Positions 16,531-25,262 of a stretch of 64,000 bases of DNA are shown piece after piece. The stretch is taken from positions 62,001-126,000 of the forward strand of contig CAJXQC010000005.1 of NCBI GenBank assembly GCA_913058495.1. Direction: 5' to 3'. Every line of letters begins with the position of its first letter. Positions within the stretch are counted from its first letter, which is position 1. Origin of the DNA: an uncultured Balneola sp. (lineage in GTDB: Bacteria > Bacteroidota > Rhodothermia > Balneolales > Balneolaceae). The notes under the pieces are model-generated. The model saw nothing but the letters and a program-made list of their open reading frames with translations, searched no databases and was not told the origin of the DNA. A program made the position numbers and the translations under genes.

Positions 16531-18237
16531 TTAATTCTTAAAGGTATTCCGTGAGATCAATTCTTCGGCGCTTTTAAGAGAATTTTCTGAAATCTCAGAA
16601 CCACTCATAAGGCTGGCAACTTCGCGAATATGTTCTTCATTGGAAAGTGAAAGTATTCGTGTAATGGTTCGATCTTCAGTTTCCTGCTTATCAACTTTGT
16701 AGTGATGGTGCGCCTGACTGGCGATTTGTGGCTGATGAGTAATAGCTATGATCTGACAATGGTTGGATAACTTCCGCATCGCCCGACCTACTTTCTCGGA
16801 AACTTCCCCACTTATACCGGTATCAATTTCATCAAAAATCATGACCGGCAGGCTTTGTTCTTTTGCCAGAATAGATTTTAATGCCAGCATTACTCTGCTG
16901 ATTTCTCCACCTGATGCAATTTTAGCAAGAGGCTTAGGTTCTTCACCTTTATTTGTTGAGATGAATATTCGGATATCATCGCAGCCTAACTCGGTGCATT
17001 CTATTTTTTGACCGTCTATTTCTACCCAGCCGTTATTTGCAAATTGCCATTCAACAGAAACCTTCAAATTTGCATGTTGAATTCCTAATTGAGCAAGCTC
17101 GATCTGAATTTGATCGGATAAATGCTCTCCGATCTGTGTTCTTTTATCATGAAGTTGTTTAGCAGCATGAGCTAATTTTAGCTGCTGATCTGAAATAGTT
17201 TGTTCAATTTTTTCAATCTCCAGATCAAAATTATCTGCAATCGACAATTCTCTTTGAATCTCATTCAGGTAGTTGATCAGATCAGGGATATCTCGCTGAT
17301 ATTTCTTTTGAATTCGGTTTAATTCACTTTGACGTTGACGAAGTTCTTCTAATCTGTTCGGATTGAACTCGATCGTGCTTCGGTATCGTTCTGCAAATTG
17401 AATGGCTTCATTGATACTTACACGAGCAGCATTAATTTCTTCTAGGTAAGTTGAAAATTCAGGCTCAATTCTGGTAAGATCTTCCAGATTTAATTTCAAG
17501 TGATTTAAAAGATGAGAAATATTCCCATCATCACTGTCTTCCATTTCAGAAATAGCAGCTGCTTTTTGATCGAGTAGTTCTGCATTGTCCAGAAGGTTCA
17601 TTTCAGCTTCCAGTTCTTCCTCTTCTTCTGCCGAAAGCTTGGCGTTTTCTAACTCATTTACCTGAAAGCGATAAAGCTCTGTTTTTTCCTGTAGTTCTGA
17701 TTCTCGTTTTTTTAAAGAAGACAATTCTTTTTGAAGGGTCTTCATCTTTGCAAATTCTGTCTGATAGGATTTCAAAACTGGATCAATTTCTCCAAAACCA
17801 TCTATCACACTGCGATGATTTTCTTCTTTCAACAAGAGCTGATGATCGTGTTGTCCGTGCAGATCCACTAGCTGATCTCCAACTGCTTTCAGAACGCCAA
17901 TGTTGACAGGTGTGTCATTAATGAAAGCACGACTCCCGGTTTGGCGAATTTCTCTTCTAAGGATCAAATAATCAGCAAGCTCAACTTCATTATCGGTGAG
18001 TAAATTCTTCAGAGCTTCGTTTTCAAAATACTTTATAGTCGCCTCAGAGATAGCTTTATCAGCTCCTCGACGGATAACTTCTGTATCAGCTCGTTCACCC
18101 AGTATCATATTCAACGCACCAATGATGATCGACTTTCCGGCTCCCGTTTGTCCGGTGAGGATATTTAACCCCTGCCCGAAACTAACTTCCAGCTCGTCAA
18201 TTAAAGCAAAATCTTTTATGTGCAATGATTGTATCAT
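16531..18237 (-). CDS. recN: DNA repair protein RecN
   Basis: An SMC-like ATPase that acts at double-strand breaks. The 568-residue protein has an N-terminal ATPase half with Walker A in LTGQTGAGKSIIIGAL (the family usually has GETGAGKS), then two long coiled-coil arms (about 150-350). The C-terminal half carries the signature LAKIASGGEISRVMLALK, Walker B in PVMIFDEIDTGISGEV, and a final HQPQIASQAHHHYKV switch region. Slightly longer than average but complete. It is convergent with the cytochrome gene and ends one base after it. Upstream lies the small inverted-repeat cassette. Confidence 0.97.
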   Translation of the reverse strand: MIQSLHIKDFALIDELEVSFGQGLNILTGQTGAGKSIIIGALNMILGERADTEVIRRGADKAISEATIKYFENEALKNLLTDNEVELADYLILRREIRQTGSRAFINDTPVNIGVLKAVGDQLVDLHGQHDHQLLLKEENHRSVIDGFGEIDPVLKSYQTEFAKMKTLQKELSSLKKRESELQEKTELYRFQVNELENAKLSAEEEEELEAEMNLLDNAELLDQKAAAISEMEDSDDGNISHLLNHLKLNLEDLTRIEPEFSTYLEEINAARVSINEAIQFAERYRSTIEFNPNRLEELRQRQSELNRIQKKYQRDIPDLINYLNEIQRELSIADNFDLEIEKIEQTISDQQLKLAHAAKQLHDKRTQIGEHLSDQIQIELAQLGIQHANLKVSVEWQFANNGWVEIDGQKIECTELGCDDIRIFISTNKGEEPKPLAKIASGGEISRVMLALKSILAKEQSLPVMIFDEIDTGISGEVSEKVGRAMRKLSNHCQIIAITHQPQIASQAHHHYKVDKQETEDRTITRILSLSNEEHIREVASLMSGSEISENSLKSAEELISRNTFKN

Positions 18238-18312
18238 TGAATTATGAATTTTGGATTATTAATTCTGAATTGAGGATTGTGATTTTAAGATTGATCAAAT
18301 TAAAAATGAAAG

Positions 18313-18702
18313 ATGTAAGATGAAAAATTATTTGATTCTTGTTTTGGTAGTTTTAACTATGGAGGAAAGAATATTTATAATAGAAAGAATTTCCTTCTGA
18401 TAATTGGATACATCAATTTGAGTAAGTTCGCTTTCTTGTAATAATCTTAACCAATATCTGGTTTCCCGAGCTTCTTTCAGTGAAATTGAAATTTTAGCAA
18501 GGAAATCTCTTTTCGACTGACCTCCAATCGCTTCTTCAATATTCGCACCTATACTTGTAGAAGAACGCAATAATTGTTTTGAAATGATATATTCTCTTTC
18601 ATTCTGAAGTAATTTATATAATGAAACTATTGACAGTGAGAACTCAAAGCTTTTGGATTGTATCAAATTGTCTTTCATGATCTTTAATTTTTCATCTTAC
18701 AT
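18313..18702. repeat. 18-bp inverted repeats bracketing the four-helix-bundle gene
   Basis: ATGTAAGATGAAAAATTA at 18313-18330 has an exact inverted copy at 18685-18702. Similarity continues outside through a further AATTAAAAATG block on each side. The left copy contains the stop codon of the enclosed gene (18328-18330); the right copy begins 7 bases beyond its start codon. The arrangement looks like a compact mobile cassette. Confidence 0.75.
18328..18678 (-). CDS. four-helix-bundle protein of the 23S rRNA intervening-sequence family
   Basis: A 116-residue all-helical protein with the usual family blocks: SFEFSLSIVSLYKLL, then ISKQLLRSSTSIGANIEEA, then FLAKISISLKEARETRYWLRLL. Relatives occur as open frames inside intervening sequences of 23S rRNA and, much more often, as stand-alone genes in FCB genomes. 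They assemble as ring-like pentamers and may bind nucleic acid, but the role is not established. Here the gene lies between recN and rluD, tightly enclosed by perfect 18-bp inverted repeats, which suggests that the gene and repeats move or are maintained as one unit. Confidence 0.92.
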   Translation of the reverse strand: MKDNLIQSKSFEFSLSIVSLYKLLQNEREYIISKQLLRSSTSIGANIEEAIGGQSKRDFLAKISISLKEARETRYWLRLLQESELTQIDVSNYQKEILSIINILSSIVKTTKTRIK

Positions 18703-18765
18703 TTTTAATTCTGATAAGTAAGACAGTTTCAAAGTTAATTCCTTACAAAATCCTTACTTTTCAGT

Positions 18766-19773
18766 ATGAATAAAGAAGAAGAAAAGAAAACCACAGTTTA
18801 CGAATTCAAAGTACCGGAAGGGCAACAGGAATCGATTCGCCTTGATGTGTATATAACCAATTTCGTAGAAAATGCTACACGGACTAAAGTTCAGGAAGCT
18901 ATTAAGGATGGATATGTTCAGGTAAACGGGAAAAAAGAGAAACCATCTTATAAAATGTTGCCAGGCGATGAGATCTTTATCGAATTACCAAAGGCTCCGC
19001 CACCCGAAGCAGTCGCTGAAAAGCTAGATATCAATATTGTATATGAAGATGATGATATCATTTTGGTAAATAAAGAAGCAGGAATGGTGGTTCATCCTGC
19101 ATACGCCAACTGGACAGGCACGTTAGTCAACGGATTGATGTATCATGTGGATGAACTTGCCGAAAATGAGGATAATGACCTTCGTCCCGGAATCGTGCAT
19201 CGTCTGGATAAAGACACCAGCGGATTACTGGTAGTTGCTAAAAATGACGAAGCTCTTGCCAATCTCTCCGCTAAGTTTGCTGAAAAAGATGTAGAGCGAA
19301 CATATTGGGCGATAGTTTGGGGGACTCCAAAAGAAGAAGGAACTATTGAAGGAGACATCGGACGTTCCCGACACGATCGCAAATTAATGACGGTGTTGCC
19401 CGAAGGAAAAGGAAAGCATGCCGTCACACACTGGAAAGTTCTGGAATATTTCGATTATCTGAGTTTAGTGGAAGTAAAACTGGAAACAGGTCGAACACAT
19501 CAGATCAGAGTTCATTTTAATCATATTGGACACAATGTATTTGGGGATAAAACCTATGGTGGAACTTCCGTTCGTTATGGTTCCAACACCGGGTCGAGAA
19601 AAGTGATGTTCCATAAACTGATCACCGGCTTAAACCGACAAGCACTACACGCTAAAACTTTGGGATTTGAACATCCCACCACCGGCGAAAAAGTTAGTTT
19701 TGATTCTGAACTACCGGAAGATTTTTCTCATGTATTGAATACACTGAGGGAGAATTGTAAAGCGGAATACTGA
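18766..19773 (+). CDS. rluD: RluD-type 23S rRNA pseudouridine synthase
   Basis: Converts uridines to pseudouridine in helix 69 of 23S rRNA if a true RluD. The 335-residue protein has an N-terminal S4 RNA-binding domain (about 20-85; LDVYITNFVENATRTKVQEA). The catalytic domain follows, with HRLDKDTSGLLV holding the active-site Asp148, and the C-terminal motif LETGRTHQIRVHF. RluA, RluC and RluD share this layout; the S4 domain excludes RluA-type. An extra charged N-terminal leader (MNKEEEKKTTVYEFKV) is present. It is divergent from the four-helix cassette, and a 226-base structured gap follows it. Confidence 0.9.
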   Translation: MNKEEEKKTTVYEFKVPEGQQESIRLDVYITNFVENATRTKVQEAIKDGYVQVNGKKEKPSYKMLPGDEIFIELPKAPPPEAVAEKLDINIVYEDDDIILVNKEAGMVVHPAYANWTGTLVNGLMYHVDELAENEDNDLRPGIVHRLDKDTSGLLVVAKNDEALANLSAKFAEKDVERTYWAIVWGTPKEEGTIEGDIGRSRHDRKLMTVLPEGKGKHAVTHWKVLEYFDYLSLVEVKLETGRTHQIRVHFNHIGHNVFGDKTYGGTSVRYGSNTGSRKVMFHKLITGLNRQALHAKTLGFEHPTTGEKVSFDSELPEDFSHVLNTLRENCKAEY

Positions 19774-19999
19774 ATGAATATTGGATAATGAATATTCAAT
19801 CATGAATGATGAAGTAGAACTCGCGCGGCATACTACATTCCGACGCAGAATGTGCGGAACGAGGAATAAATAGACAATCCATCCGACGGATACGCCGTCT
19901 GATGGATTTCTCTTCTTTGGAGGGAACGGCATCGGTCAGATGGGCTTTAGACGTCAGACCGATTCATCTCGTTATTATACTCTGCGTCGGAGCGGTTAA
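19774..19999. repeat. structured, gene-free intergenic island with nested inverted repeats
   Basis: This stretch has no supported gene and is richer in CG dinucleotides than its surroundings. Outer arms CCGACGCAGA (19840-19849) and TCTGCGTCGG (19981-19990) are exact inverses. Between them lie two hairpins. One spans 19877-19907 (ATCCATC/GATGGAT, then GACGG/CCGTC with one mismatch). The other pairs ATCGGTC (19931-19937) with GACCGAT (19957-19963). The layout is that of a three-way junction. Confidence 0.6.
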
Positions 20000-20413
20000 T
20001 CAAGACTCCACATACTTCTTGAAATTATTCAAAATCGCTTGCCAGCCGTCGCGCTGCATTTCGATCGGGTTTTCGGATTCTGCTTCAAAGGTTGTTGTAA
20101 CTTTAGTTATGCCATTCAGTTTTTCAAAAGTAGTGGTTACTTTTCTGCCGTCCGCAATGGTATAAACGATCTTTTCGTATTCGATGATTTCATCGTACAC
20201 AGCTTCAAAATCGAAGCCGAAGCTCCCGTCTTTAGCTTCCATTCGGGCTTTGTATTTGCCACCGACAACCAGATCATTTTCAGCACTTGGACAGAACCAG
20301 TCATCCGAGGCAAAATTCCACTTTGTGATATGATCCGGCTCGGTCCAGTAGTTCCATGCTTTTTCCGGAGTTGCAGTGATAGTTGAATCAATGGTTATTG
20401 TTGAAGTACTCAT
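20000..20413 (-). CDS. SRPBCC (AHSA1-like) domain protein, second of the pair
   Basis: A 137-residue START-like hydrophobic-pocket protein of the AHSA1 family. The N-terminus (ITIDSTITATPEKAWNYWTE) and the helix-grip ending DGWQAILNNFKKYVE are diagnostic. Such proteins bind hydrophobic ligands, and paired with ArsR-type regulators they are very common in soil and marine bacteria; their ligands are mostly unknown. It is the last gene of a three-gene minus-strand operon behind a second SRPBCC protein (36 bases) and the ArsR regulator. The two SRPBCC proteins are clearly different from each other. Confidence 0.9.
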   Translation of the reverse strand: MSTSTITIDSTITATPEKAWNYWTEPDHITKWNFASDDWFCPSAENDLVVGGKYKARMEAKDGSFGFDFEAVYDEIIEYEKIVYTIADGRKVTTTFEKLNGITKVTTTFEAESENPIEMQRDGWQAILNNFKKYVES

Positions 20414-20449
20414 AGCAAAGTTTTTTAATTGGAGAGTTGATCAATGTAA

Positions 20450-20953
20450 TTAGTTGGTTAAAGTCTCAAGCAGTTCATCTAACCTTTCAAGAGTTGAAGT
20501 CATGCCTTCTTCCATTCCCATGTTTACGACAGTTTCCAGATCTTCGAGAGATTCATAATTAACCACAGTTGTTACTACCGCATGATCATTCGAATCCGAA
20601 AATTGAACATGCCATTTCGCTTTTGGAAGATCGGGATTAATGTTGCCTTCACTATCAGAAAAAGCATCAACAGTTCGGTAATCATCTATGGGGTTTATCT
20701 CATAATATTCAGTGTAACCCCAATATTCCGTTCCGTTTGGTTCCACCATAGCATAATGCCAATGACCGCCCTCACTAAAATCCATGGATTTGGTTTTAGT
20801 TGTAAAAGGTTTTGGGGCAAACCATTGGTTCAGAAGTTCTGCTTTGGTATAGCAGTCCCAAACTAATTGTCGGTTAGCAGCAAATTCCCGTTTTATAGTA
20901 AGCGTGTTGTTTTCCTTGTCTGCAAGGAAGTCGAATTGAAGATTAGCTTTCAT
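20450..20953 (-). CDS. SRPBCC (AHSA1-like) domain protein, first of the pair
   Basis: A 167-residue SRPBCC protein. The opening strand and helix ([20 protein letters not shown]) and the following [11 protein letters not shown] match the AHSA1 family, and [17 protein letters not shown] is the usual second block. Its start codon overlaps the end of the ArsR-type regulator by 11 bases, so translation is likely coupled. The conserved gene order regulator-SRPBCC suggests the SRPBCC protein binds a small hydrophobic effector or acts on the same stress as the regulator. The ligand is unknown. Confidence 0.9.
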   Translation of the reverse strand: MKANLQFDFLADKENNTLTIKREFAANRQLVWDCYTKAELLNQWFAPKPFTTKTKSMDFSEGGHWHYAMVEPNGTEYWGYTEYYEINPIDDYRTVDAFSDSEGNINPDLPKAKWHVQFSDSNDHAVVTTVVNYESLEDLETVVNMGMEEGMTSTLERLDELLETLTN

Positions 20954-21269
20954 CGTTTTCTGATTTTAGTTTAGTTAATAAGTCATCAAGTTGATCAAAT
21001 CTGTTTTCCCAGATCTTTCGGAATTGCTCCAGCCATTGATCAACTTCTTTCATTTTATCGATTTTAAGTTCGTAGTAAATTTCTCTGCCCACTTTTTCTT
21101 GTTCCAGTAATTCACATTCATTGAGGATCTTTATGTGTTTTGATACAGCTTGTCGTGTAATGTCAAATTGATCAGCAAGTGCATTTGGCGTTAATGCTTG
21201 TGTAGCAATTAAAACCAGTATCGCTCTTCTGGTTGGATCTGCAATGGCTTGAAAAATATCTCGTTTCAT
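20943..21269 (-). CDS. ArsR-family winged-helix transcriptional regulator
   Basis: A 108-residue repressor-type regulator. [20 protein letters not shown] is the standard start of this ArsR subfamily; the helix-turn-helix lies in [19 protein letters not shown] and the wing in [15 protein letters not shown] at 21269 is chosen: the longer frame uses a TTG at 21290 whose extra seven residues would run through the probable operator. No ArsB/SmtB metal cysteines are seen, so metal sensing is unlikely. It probably represses its own operon with the two SRPBCC genes through the direct repeats at 21287-21326. Confidence 0.92.
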   Translation of the reverse strand: MKRDIFQAIADPTRRAILVLIATQALTPNALADQFDITRQAVSKHIKILNECELLEQEKVGREIYYELKIDKMKEVDQWLEQFRKIWENRFDQLDDLLTKLKSENDES

Positions 21270-21286
21270 AAAAGTCGGTTGATGAT

Positions 21287-21326
21287 GCAATCATTTGGTT
21301 GCATAAATATACGCAACCATTTGGTT
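21287..21326 (-). promoter_or_regulatory. probable autoregulatory operator of the ArsR-SRPBCC operon
   Basis: GCAATCATTTGGTTGC (21287-21302), an imperfect dyad, is followed by GCAACCATTTGGTT (21313-21326). The two copies are 26 bases apart centre to centre, about two and a half helical turns. They lie 18 to 57 bases upstream of the regulator's start codon, as expected for an autorepressor site. Confidence 0.6.
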
Positions 21327-21362
21327 TCTCAAAATTATTTTTCCACTTTTTCTAAAATCTTT

Positions 21363-21390
21363 ATTTAGTGGCTTCTAAAAGTCACTAAAT
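21363..21390. repeat. short palindrome of the CACTAAAT family
   Basis: ATTTAGTG (21363-21370) and CACTAAAT (21383-21390) form an 8-pair hairpin in the gap downstream of the HisKA_2 kinase gene. The arms match the core of the larger CACTAAAT palindromes near 29042 and 44590. It may serve as a weak terminator. Confidence 0.45.
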
Positions 21391-21468
21391 CGTATGTACT
21401 TGGTGGTGTTTACAGATCAGGAGAGATGGAGAACTTTTGTGCTGATTTCCTTTGTCATGAGATTAATA

Positions 21469-22719
21469 CTATTCTGAGAAGAGGAAGTCACTTTTGGTTA
21501 GCTCGACCGGGAACTCAAAGGTAAGTTTGAATTGGTTTTCAGTTTCATAATCATACTTTGCCTCAATCTGCTGCATCAACGACTTAATGAGAGTAAATCC
21601 GAGGCTCTTTTCTGAAGAGATTTCAAAATCTTCGATACCAATGCCATTATCGGAATAAACTACCTCAATATTTTTTCCTCTAGGTCTTACAATGATTGTG
21701 ATTTCATTTCCTTCTTCTTTTTCAAAACCGTACTTAACCGAGTTAGTGATTAATTCGTTAAAGATGATTCCCAAAGGAACACCTTGGTTAATACTCAGTT
21801 GATCAACAGAGATATCAGTTTTAAAATCAATGGACTTGTTTTCTTCATTCATGCTCGAAAGTATAATTTCAGAGAGTTCTTTTATATAAGTATCAAACGG
21901 GATGTTGTTGAATTTCTTTGATTCATAAAGCATTTCATGAACTTTTGCGATGCTTAGAATTCTGTTCATACTTTTATTCAACACGGTTTTTAGTTGGTCA
22001 TTTTCAACATGGTAAGATTGTAGAGAAAGTAGCCCCGAAACTACAGCAAGATTATTTTTAACTCTATGATGGATCTCCTGAAGAAGTACGTTTTTTTCGT
22101 TCAGGTTTTCTTCAATTAGAGTTTGTGAAGTATGAAGTTGATTGTTTTGATTTTCAAGATTTTGAATCAGATTGTATACTCTGTCATTAAACTTATTGAC
22201 AAAAAGAGTAATCACAAAAGTAACTACAGATATCATTAATAGAGTCTCGTACCATCTGAAAATAGAAGTTTCAGCAGCATTGTAATCTGGAGAGGTGATC
22301 ATCTCAAGATGGTAAAGGTGTCCAATGCATAAAAATACAACAGAGCAAAATCCATAAATAAGCAGAGTGATCTTAAGATCGTAGATCAAAATAGCAAAGA
22401 AGGGAATTAGCACCATTAGAATAAAATCAGGAGTGTTAATTCCGTTTTCCAGCAGATCAGATATCAAAAGAATTACCAACATTATATTAATGGCATTCAT
22501 TTTTATTTTTACATCAATTTTATCTCTAAAGAAGTAGGTGCCAAACAGAATTGAGAGCGCAAAGATGTCAAAGAAAAAATCCGCATTTATATGAAATTCA
22601 TTCAGCGGAAATAGGGAAATCAAGAAGACACCAACACCTATTGAAGTACCTACCAAAAGTACTTTATCCACTAAATCCTGTTTTAAATCAGAACTGTTTT
22701 CTATTTGAGAGATTGTCAT
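21469..22719 (-). CDS. membrane sensor histidine kinase of the HisKA_2 type
   Basis: A 416-residue sensor. Six or so transmembrane helices fill residues 20-175 with little periplasmic loop. A short coiled coil (180-212) joins them to a HisKA_2 dimerisation domain with EIHHRVKNNLAVV, phospho-acceptor His217 or His218. The ATPase domain shows NELITNSVKYGF (N box), YSDNGIGI and LGFTLIKSL. HisKA_2 kinases in other groups act with PhyR-like or single-domain receivers. No response regulator is adjacent here, and the gene is divergent from gldC. The ligand is unknown. Confidence 0.92.
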   Translation of the reverse strand: MTISQIENSSDLKQDLVDKVLLVGTSIGVGVFLISLFPLNEFHINADFFFDIFALSILFGTYFFRDKIDVKIKMNAINIMLVILLISDLLENGINTPDFILMVLIPFFAILIYDLKITLLIYGFCSVVFLCIGHLYHLEMITSPDYNAAETSIFRWYETLLMISVVTFVITLFVNKFNDRVYNLIQNLENQNNQLHTSQTLIEENLNEKNVLLQEIHHRVKNNLAVVSGLLSLQSYHVENDQLKTVLNKSMNRILSIAKVHEMLYESKKFNNIPFDTYIKELSEIILSSMNEENKSIDFKTDISVDQLSINQGVPLGIIFNELITNSVKYGFEKEEGNEITIIVRPRGKNIEVVYSDNGIGIEDFEISSEKSLGFTLIKSLMQQIEAKYDYETENQFKLTFEFPVELTKSDFLFSE

Positions 22720-22876
22720 AAGCTTTTATCGTCCGATATGGATAATATATTTAGTATCTGTCCATAGATAAGGGTACATAATATTCTTCATTAAAAAAGC
22801 ATAATTCAAATTCATGTAAACCTCTTCTAATAAGCAGAAAAAAAACCTTTATCTTTTGACAAAACAAAAGAATTAT

Positions 22877-23206
22877 ATGAAAAAGAAGAACATCAATATT
22901 GTAGTAGAACTTGATCAAGATAACGTACCCGAGAACATCATATGGAATGCCGACGATATGGATGGAATGGGAGAAGCAAAATGCAGAGCAATGCTACTTT
23001 CGCTTTGGGATTCTGAAGCTAAGGATACTTTAAAACTGGATCTGTGGACGAAAGACATGACCGTAGATGAGATGAAGATCTTCTTCCATCAAACACTGGT
23101 AACAATGGCAGATACTTTAAAACGTGCTACTAATGACGAACGCATTTCAGGAGATATGATGGATTTCTGTAATTATTTTGCTGAGAAGATGGAGATTAAA
23201 GGGTAG
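22877..23206 (+). CDS. gldC: gliding-motility family protein GldC
   Basis: A 109-residue cytoplasmic protein of the GldC family. The signature LWTKDMTVDEMKIFFHQTLV followed by MADTLKRATNDE and DMMDFCNYFAEKMEI is characteristic. GldC is linked to gliding and GldB in Flavobacterium but is found in many non-gliding FCB bacteria, and its biochemistry is unknown. ATG at 22877 is chosen; the frame opens earlier at a TTG (22856), but the family starts with a short basic leader as in MKKKNINIVVEL. No other gld gene is adjacent. A large palindrome follows. Confidence 0.9.
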   Translation: MKKKNINIVVELDQDNVPENIIWNADDMDGMGEAKCRAMLLSLWDSEAKDTLKLDLWTKDMTVDEMKIFFHQTLVTMADTLKRATNDERISGDMMDFCNYFAEKMEIKG

Positions 23207-23234
23207 AAGGCGTGATGATGAAGAAGGTGCGATA

Positions 23235-23284
23235 GTGTTAAGGTGTTATAGGGTTTAAGCTTCGCCCCTATAACACCTTAACAC
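23235..23284. repeat. large palindrome with a 19-bp stem (TATAACAC family)
   Basis: GTGTTAAGGTGTTATAGGG (23235-23253) is exactly inverted at 23266-23284 around a 12-base loop. It lies between convergent genes and could terminate both. Related sequence blocks recur in the palindrome at 62441-62514. Confidence 0.8.
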
Positions 23285-23291
23285 CGCAATA

Positions 23292-23813
23292 CTACCTAGT
23301 TTCATTCAGAGATTTAAGCTCATTAATACTTTTATAAACGCCTTTTCTTATACCTGGCGAAAGTGCATTGACAAAATGAGGTTGAGTTAGGGATATAATC
23401 TCATTCTTCAATTCGGGATATTTTTCTACTACCTTCATCATCCCTTGAAAAGCATAATAACGCACTGAAGATTGCTTCCGAACTTGTTCCCATAGAGTTA
23501 CTGAAATGTCAAAGAGCAGGCTTTCGAAGTCTTCATCTAAATCTATTTTCAGTAGAATTTTCAAAAGCTCTCTTTGGTGTCCATCGTCCCGATTGGGGAG
23601 TACATTTATTATTTTTTGAATAAAAGGTTGAACTCTGGGATCATTTTTTTTCATAATACCGGCAACAAGCCATGCTGCTCTCCATGATAAATTCTCTTCA
23701 TTTTCGAGAGCCAGCTTAATTGCTTGATCAAAAGATTCCGGATGATTGCTCATAAACTCTACCATCTCAGACTTTCTTCTTCTAATTAAAACAGATCGAA
23801 GAGTATCACTCAT
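23292..23813 (-). CDS. HEAT-repeat-like helical protein
   Basis: A 173-residue protein rich in paired amphipathic helices (MVEFMSNHPESFDQAIKLAL, NLSWRAAWLVAGIM, HQRELLKILLKIDL, VRYYAFQGMMKVVEKYP), the pattern of short HEAT-like repeats. Such proteins usually serve as scaffolds or adaptors. No catalytic motif is visible and no named family is recognised. It starts only 3 bases after the YfcC-type transporter gene ends, so the two are almost surely one operon, though a functional link is not evident. It ends 8 bases from the large palindrome at 23235-23284. Confidence 0.65.
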   Translation of the reverse strand: MSDTLRSVLIRRRKSEMVEFMSNHPESFDQAIKLALENEENLSWRAAWLVAGIMKKNDPRVQPFIQKIINVLPNRDDGHQRELLKILLKIDLDEDFESLLFDISVTLWEQVRKQSSVRYYAFQGMMKVVEKYPELKNEIISLTQPHFVNALSPGIRKGVYKSINELKSLNETR

Positions 23814-23816
23814 ATC

Positions 23817-25151
23817 TTACAAACCAATAAAGATTGCAACGAAGATCGCGACTAATGAGATTCCCATGATTATTAAAAATGGTTTTATACAAAATGAGAA
23901 CCATTCTTTAAAGCTTACTCCTGCAGCAGTTATCATGGCTAGCAATGCTCCGTTTGTTGGAGAGATCATGTCCATCATCGCTGCTCCGTACTGGTAACAG
24001 AGAATCATTACCTGACGAGACATTCCTATTAAATCAGACAGCGGAGTTAACAGAGGCATGGTCAATACAGCCTGACCTGAATTACTTGCAACCGGTATAT
24101 GAAGTAAAGCTTGAGAGACAGTCATTCCAACCGCTGAAACTGCAAGAGGCAGATCTTTTAGTGGATTAAAAAGTCCGTATACAATGGAGTCAATGATTCT
24201 GCCTTCGTCAAGAACTAAAAATATACTTCGGGCTAATCCAACTACAACTGCAGCAAAGGCAAGTTCCTTAAATCCGGTTGCGTACGCTCTTGAAGTTCCG
24301 TTCATACCAAGTTTGCCAATAATTCCGCAAACAATACCCATCACAAAAAACAAAGCAGACATTTGGTTGTAATCCCAATCCCATACCAGAATTCCATATA
24401 CCATAGTAGCAAAAGTGACTGCTACTAAAATGAGAATAAAAGCAGAACGTAAAGGAAGTTTGAAGTCTTTTTCAGGGGCTTCGATTTCTGTCTTTTCATT
24501 AGATTTTCCTTTTTTGATCACCCAATAGATCCAGAAGCTAAGTACGATTGCAAAAACGATCATTCTGAAAAGGGTACCCGAAAATGTTTGAACTTCAGCA
24601 ATTTTTTGAGCCAGTAAAACAGCAAATGGATTCATGGGGCTAAATGCAGCGCCAATGATCGCAGAACCTGCACTTATGGCAAGTACGCCTGTTTTGGTGT
24701 ATCCAATTCTCTTTCCCATCACGATCAGAAACGGAACCATAGCTATTATTTCTTCGAAGGTGTTATTGAGTAATCCCACTGTAGCAAAAGTAATTCCAAC
24801 AACAATGATCACACGATCTTGTGTATGTTCGAACTTAGTCACCAATGCGTTTATGCCATCTGTGAACGCACCGGTTTTATCTACAACTACGAAAGCACCA
24901 CCGATGATCAGAATTAAAACGACAATATCTGCACCAAAAATAAGCCCTTCCGGAACTTTCAGAATGGTTTCAAATATCCCAACCGGGTTCGCTTCAATTT
25001 CCTGATAGCTGTTAGCAACCACGACTTCCCGACCGGTAGTTTCATCGGTAACTCTATCATATTGTCCGGCTGGAATAATGTGAGTAAGTACAGCAGCCAG
25101 TGTGATGAAGATCAACAGAATGGCCAATGGATGTGGAAACTCAAATTTCAT
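23817..25151 (-). CDS. YfcC/DcuC-like secondary transporter
   Basis: A 444-residue integral membrane protein of the C4-dicarboxylate-anaerobic-carrier-like family (YfcC, DcuC-related). It has about 12 hydrophobic segments. Diagnostic segments are LTHIIPAGQYDRV after the first helix, GLLNNTFEEIIAMVPFLIVM, GAAFSPMNPFAVLLAQKIA and the late MISPTNGALLAMI. The substrates of this subfamily are poorly known: C4-dicarboxylates, basic amino acids or peptides derived from them have been proposed. It is the first gene of a pair with the HEAT-like protein. A nested palindrome lies upstream, at the end of the MEMO-family gene. Confidence 0.88.
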   Translation of the reverse strand: MKFEFPHPLAILLIFITLAAVLTHIIPAGQYDRVTDETTGREVVVANSYQEIEANPVGIFETILKVPEGLIFGADIVVLILIIGGAFVVVDKTGAFTDGINALVTKFEHTQDRVIIVVGITFATVGLLNNTFEEIIAMVPFLIVMGKRIGYTKTGVLAISAGSAIIGAAFSPMNPFAVLLAQKIAEVQTFSGTLFRMIVFAIVLSFWIYWVIKKGKSNEKTEIEAPEKDFKLPLRSAFILILVAVTFATMVYGILVWDWDYNQMSALFFVMGIVCGIIGKLGMNGTSRAYATGFKELAFAAVVVGLARSIFLVLDEGRIIDSIVYGLFNPLKDLPLAVSAVGMTVSQALLHIPVASNSGQAVLTMPLLTPLSDLIGMSRQVMILCYQYGAAMMDMISPTNGALLAMITAAGVSFKEWFSFCIKPFLIIMGISLVAIFVAIFIGL

Positions 25152-25198
25152 AAATACCCCGTTTATTTAGTTTGAAGAAAGTAGGTAAAAATAGAGCA

Positions 25199-25262
25199 AT
25201 TAAGAATTAGGCAATTAACAATGTAAAAATCATTGTTAATTGGTTATGGAATAATTCTTAAT
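25199..25262. repeat. nested palindrome overlapping the MEMO-family stop codon
   Basis: Outer arms ATTAAGAATTA (25199-25209) and TAATTCTTAAT (25252-25262) enclose inner arms CAATTAACAATG (25212-25223) and CATTGTTAATTG (25231-25242). The right outer arm contains the stop codon at 25258-25260. It probably terminates the minus-strand gene upstream. Confidence 0.7.
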
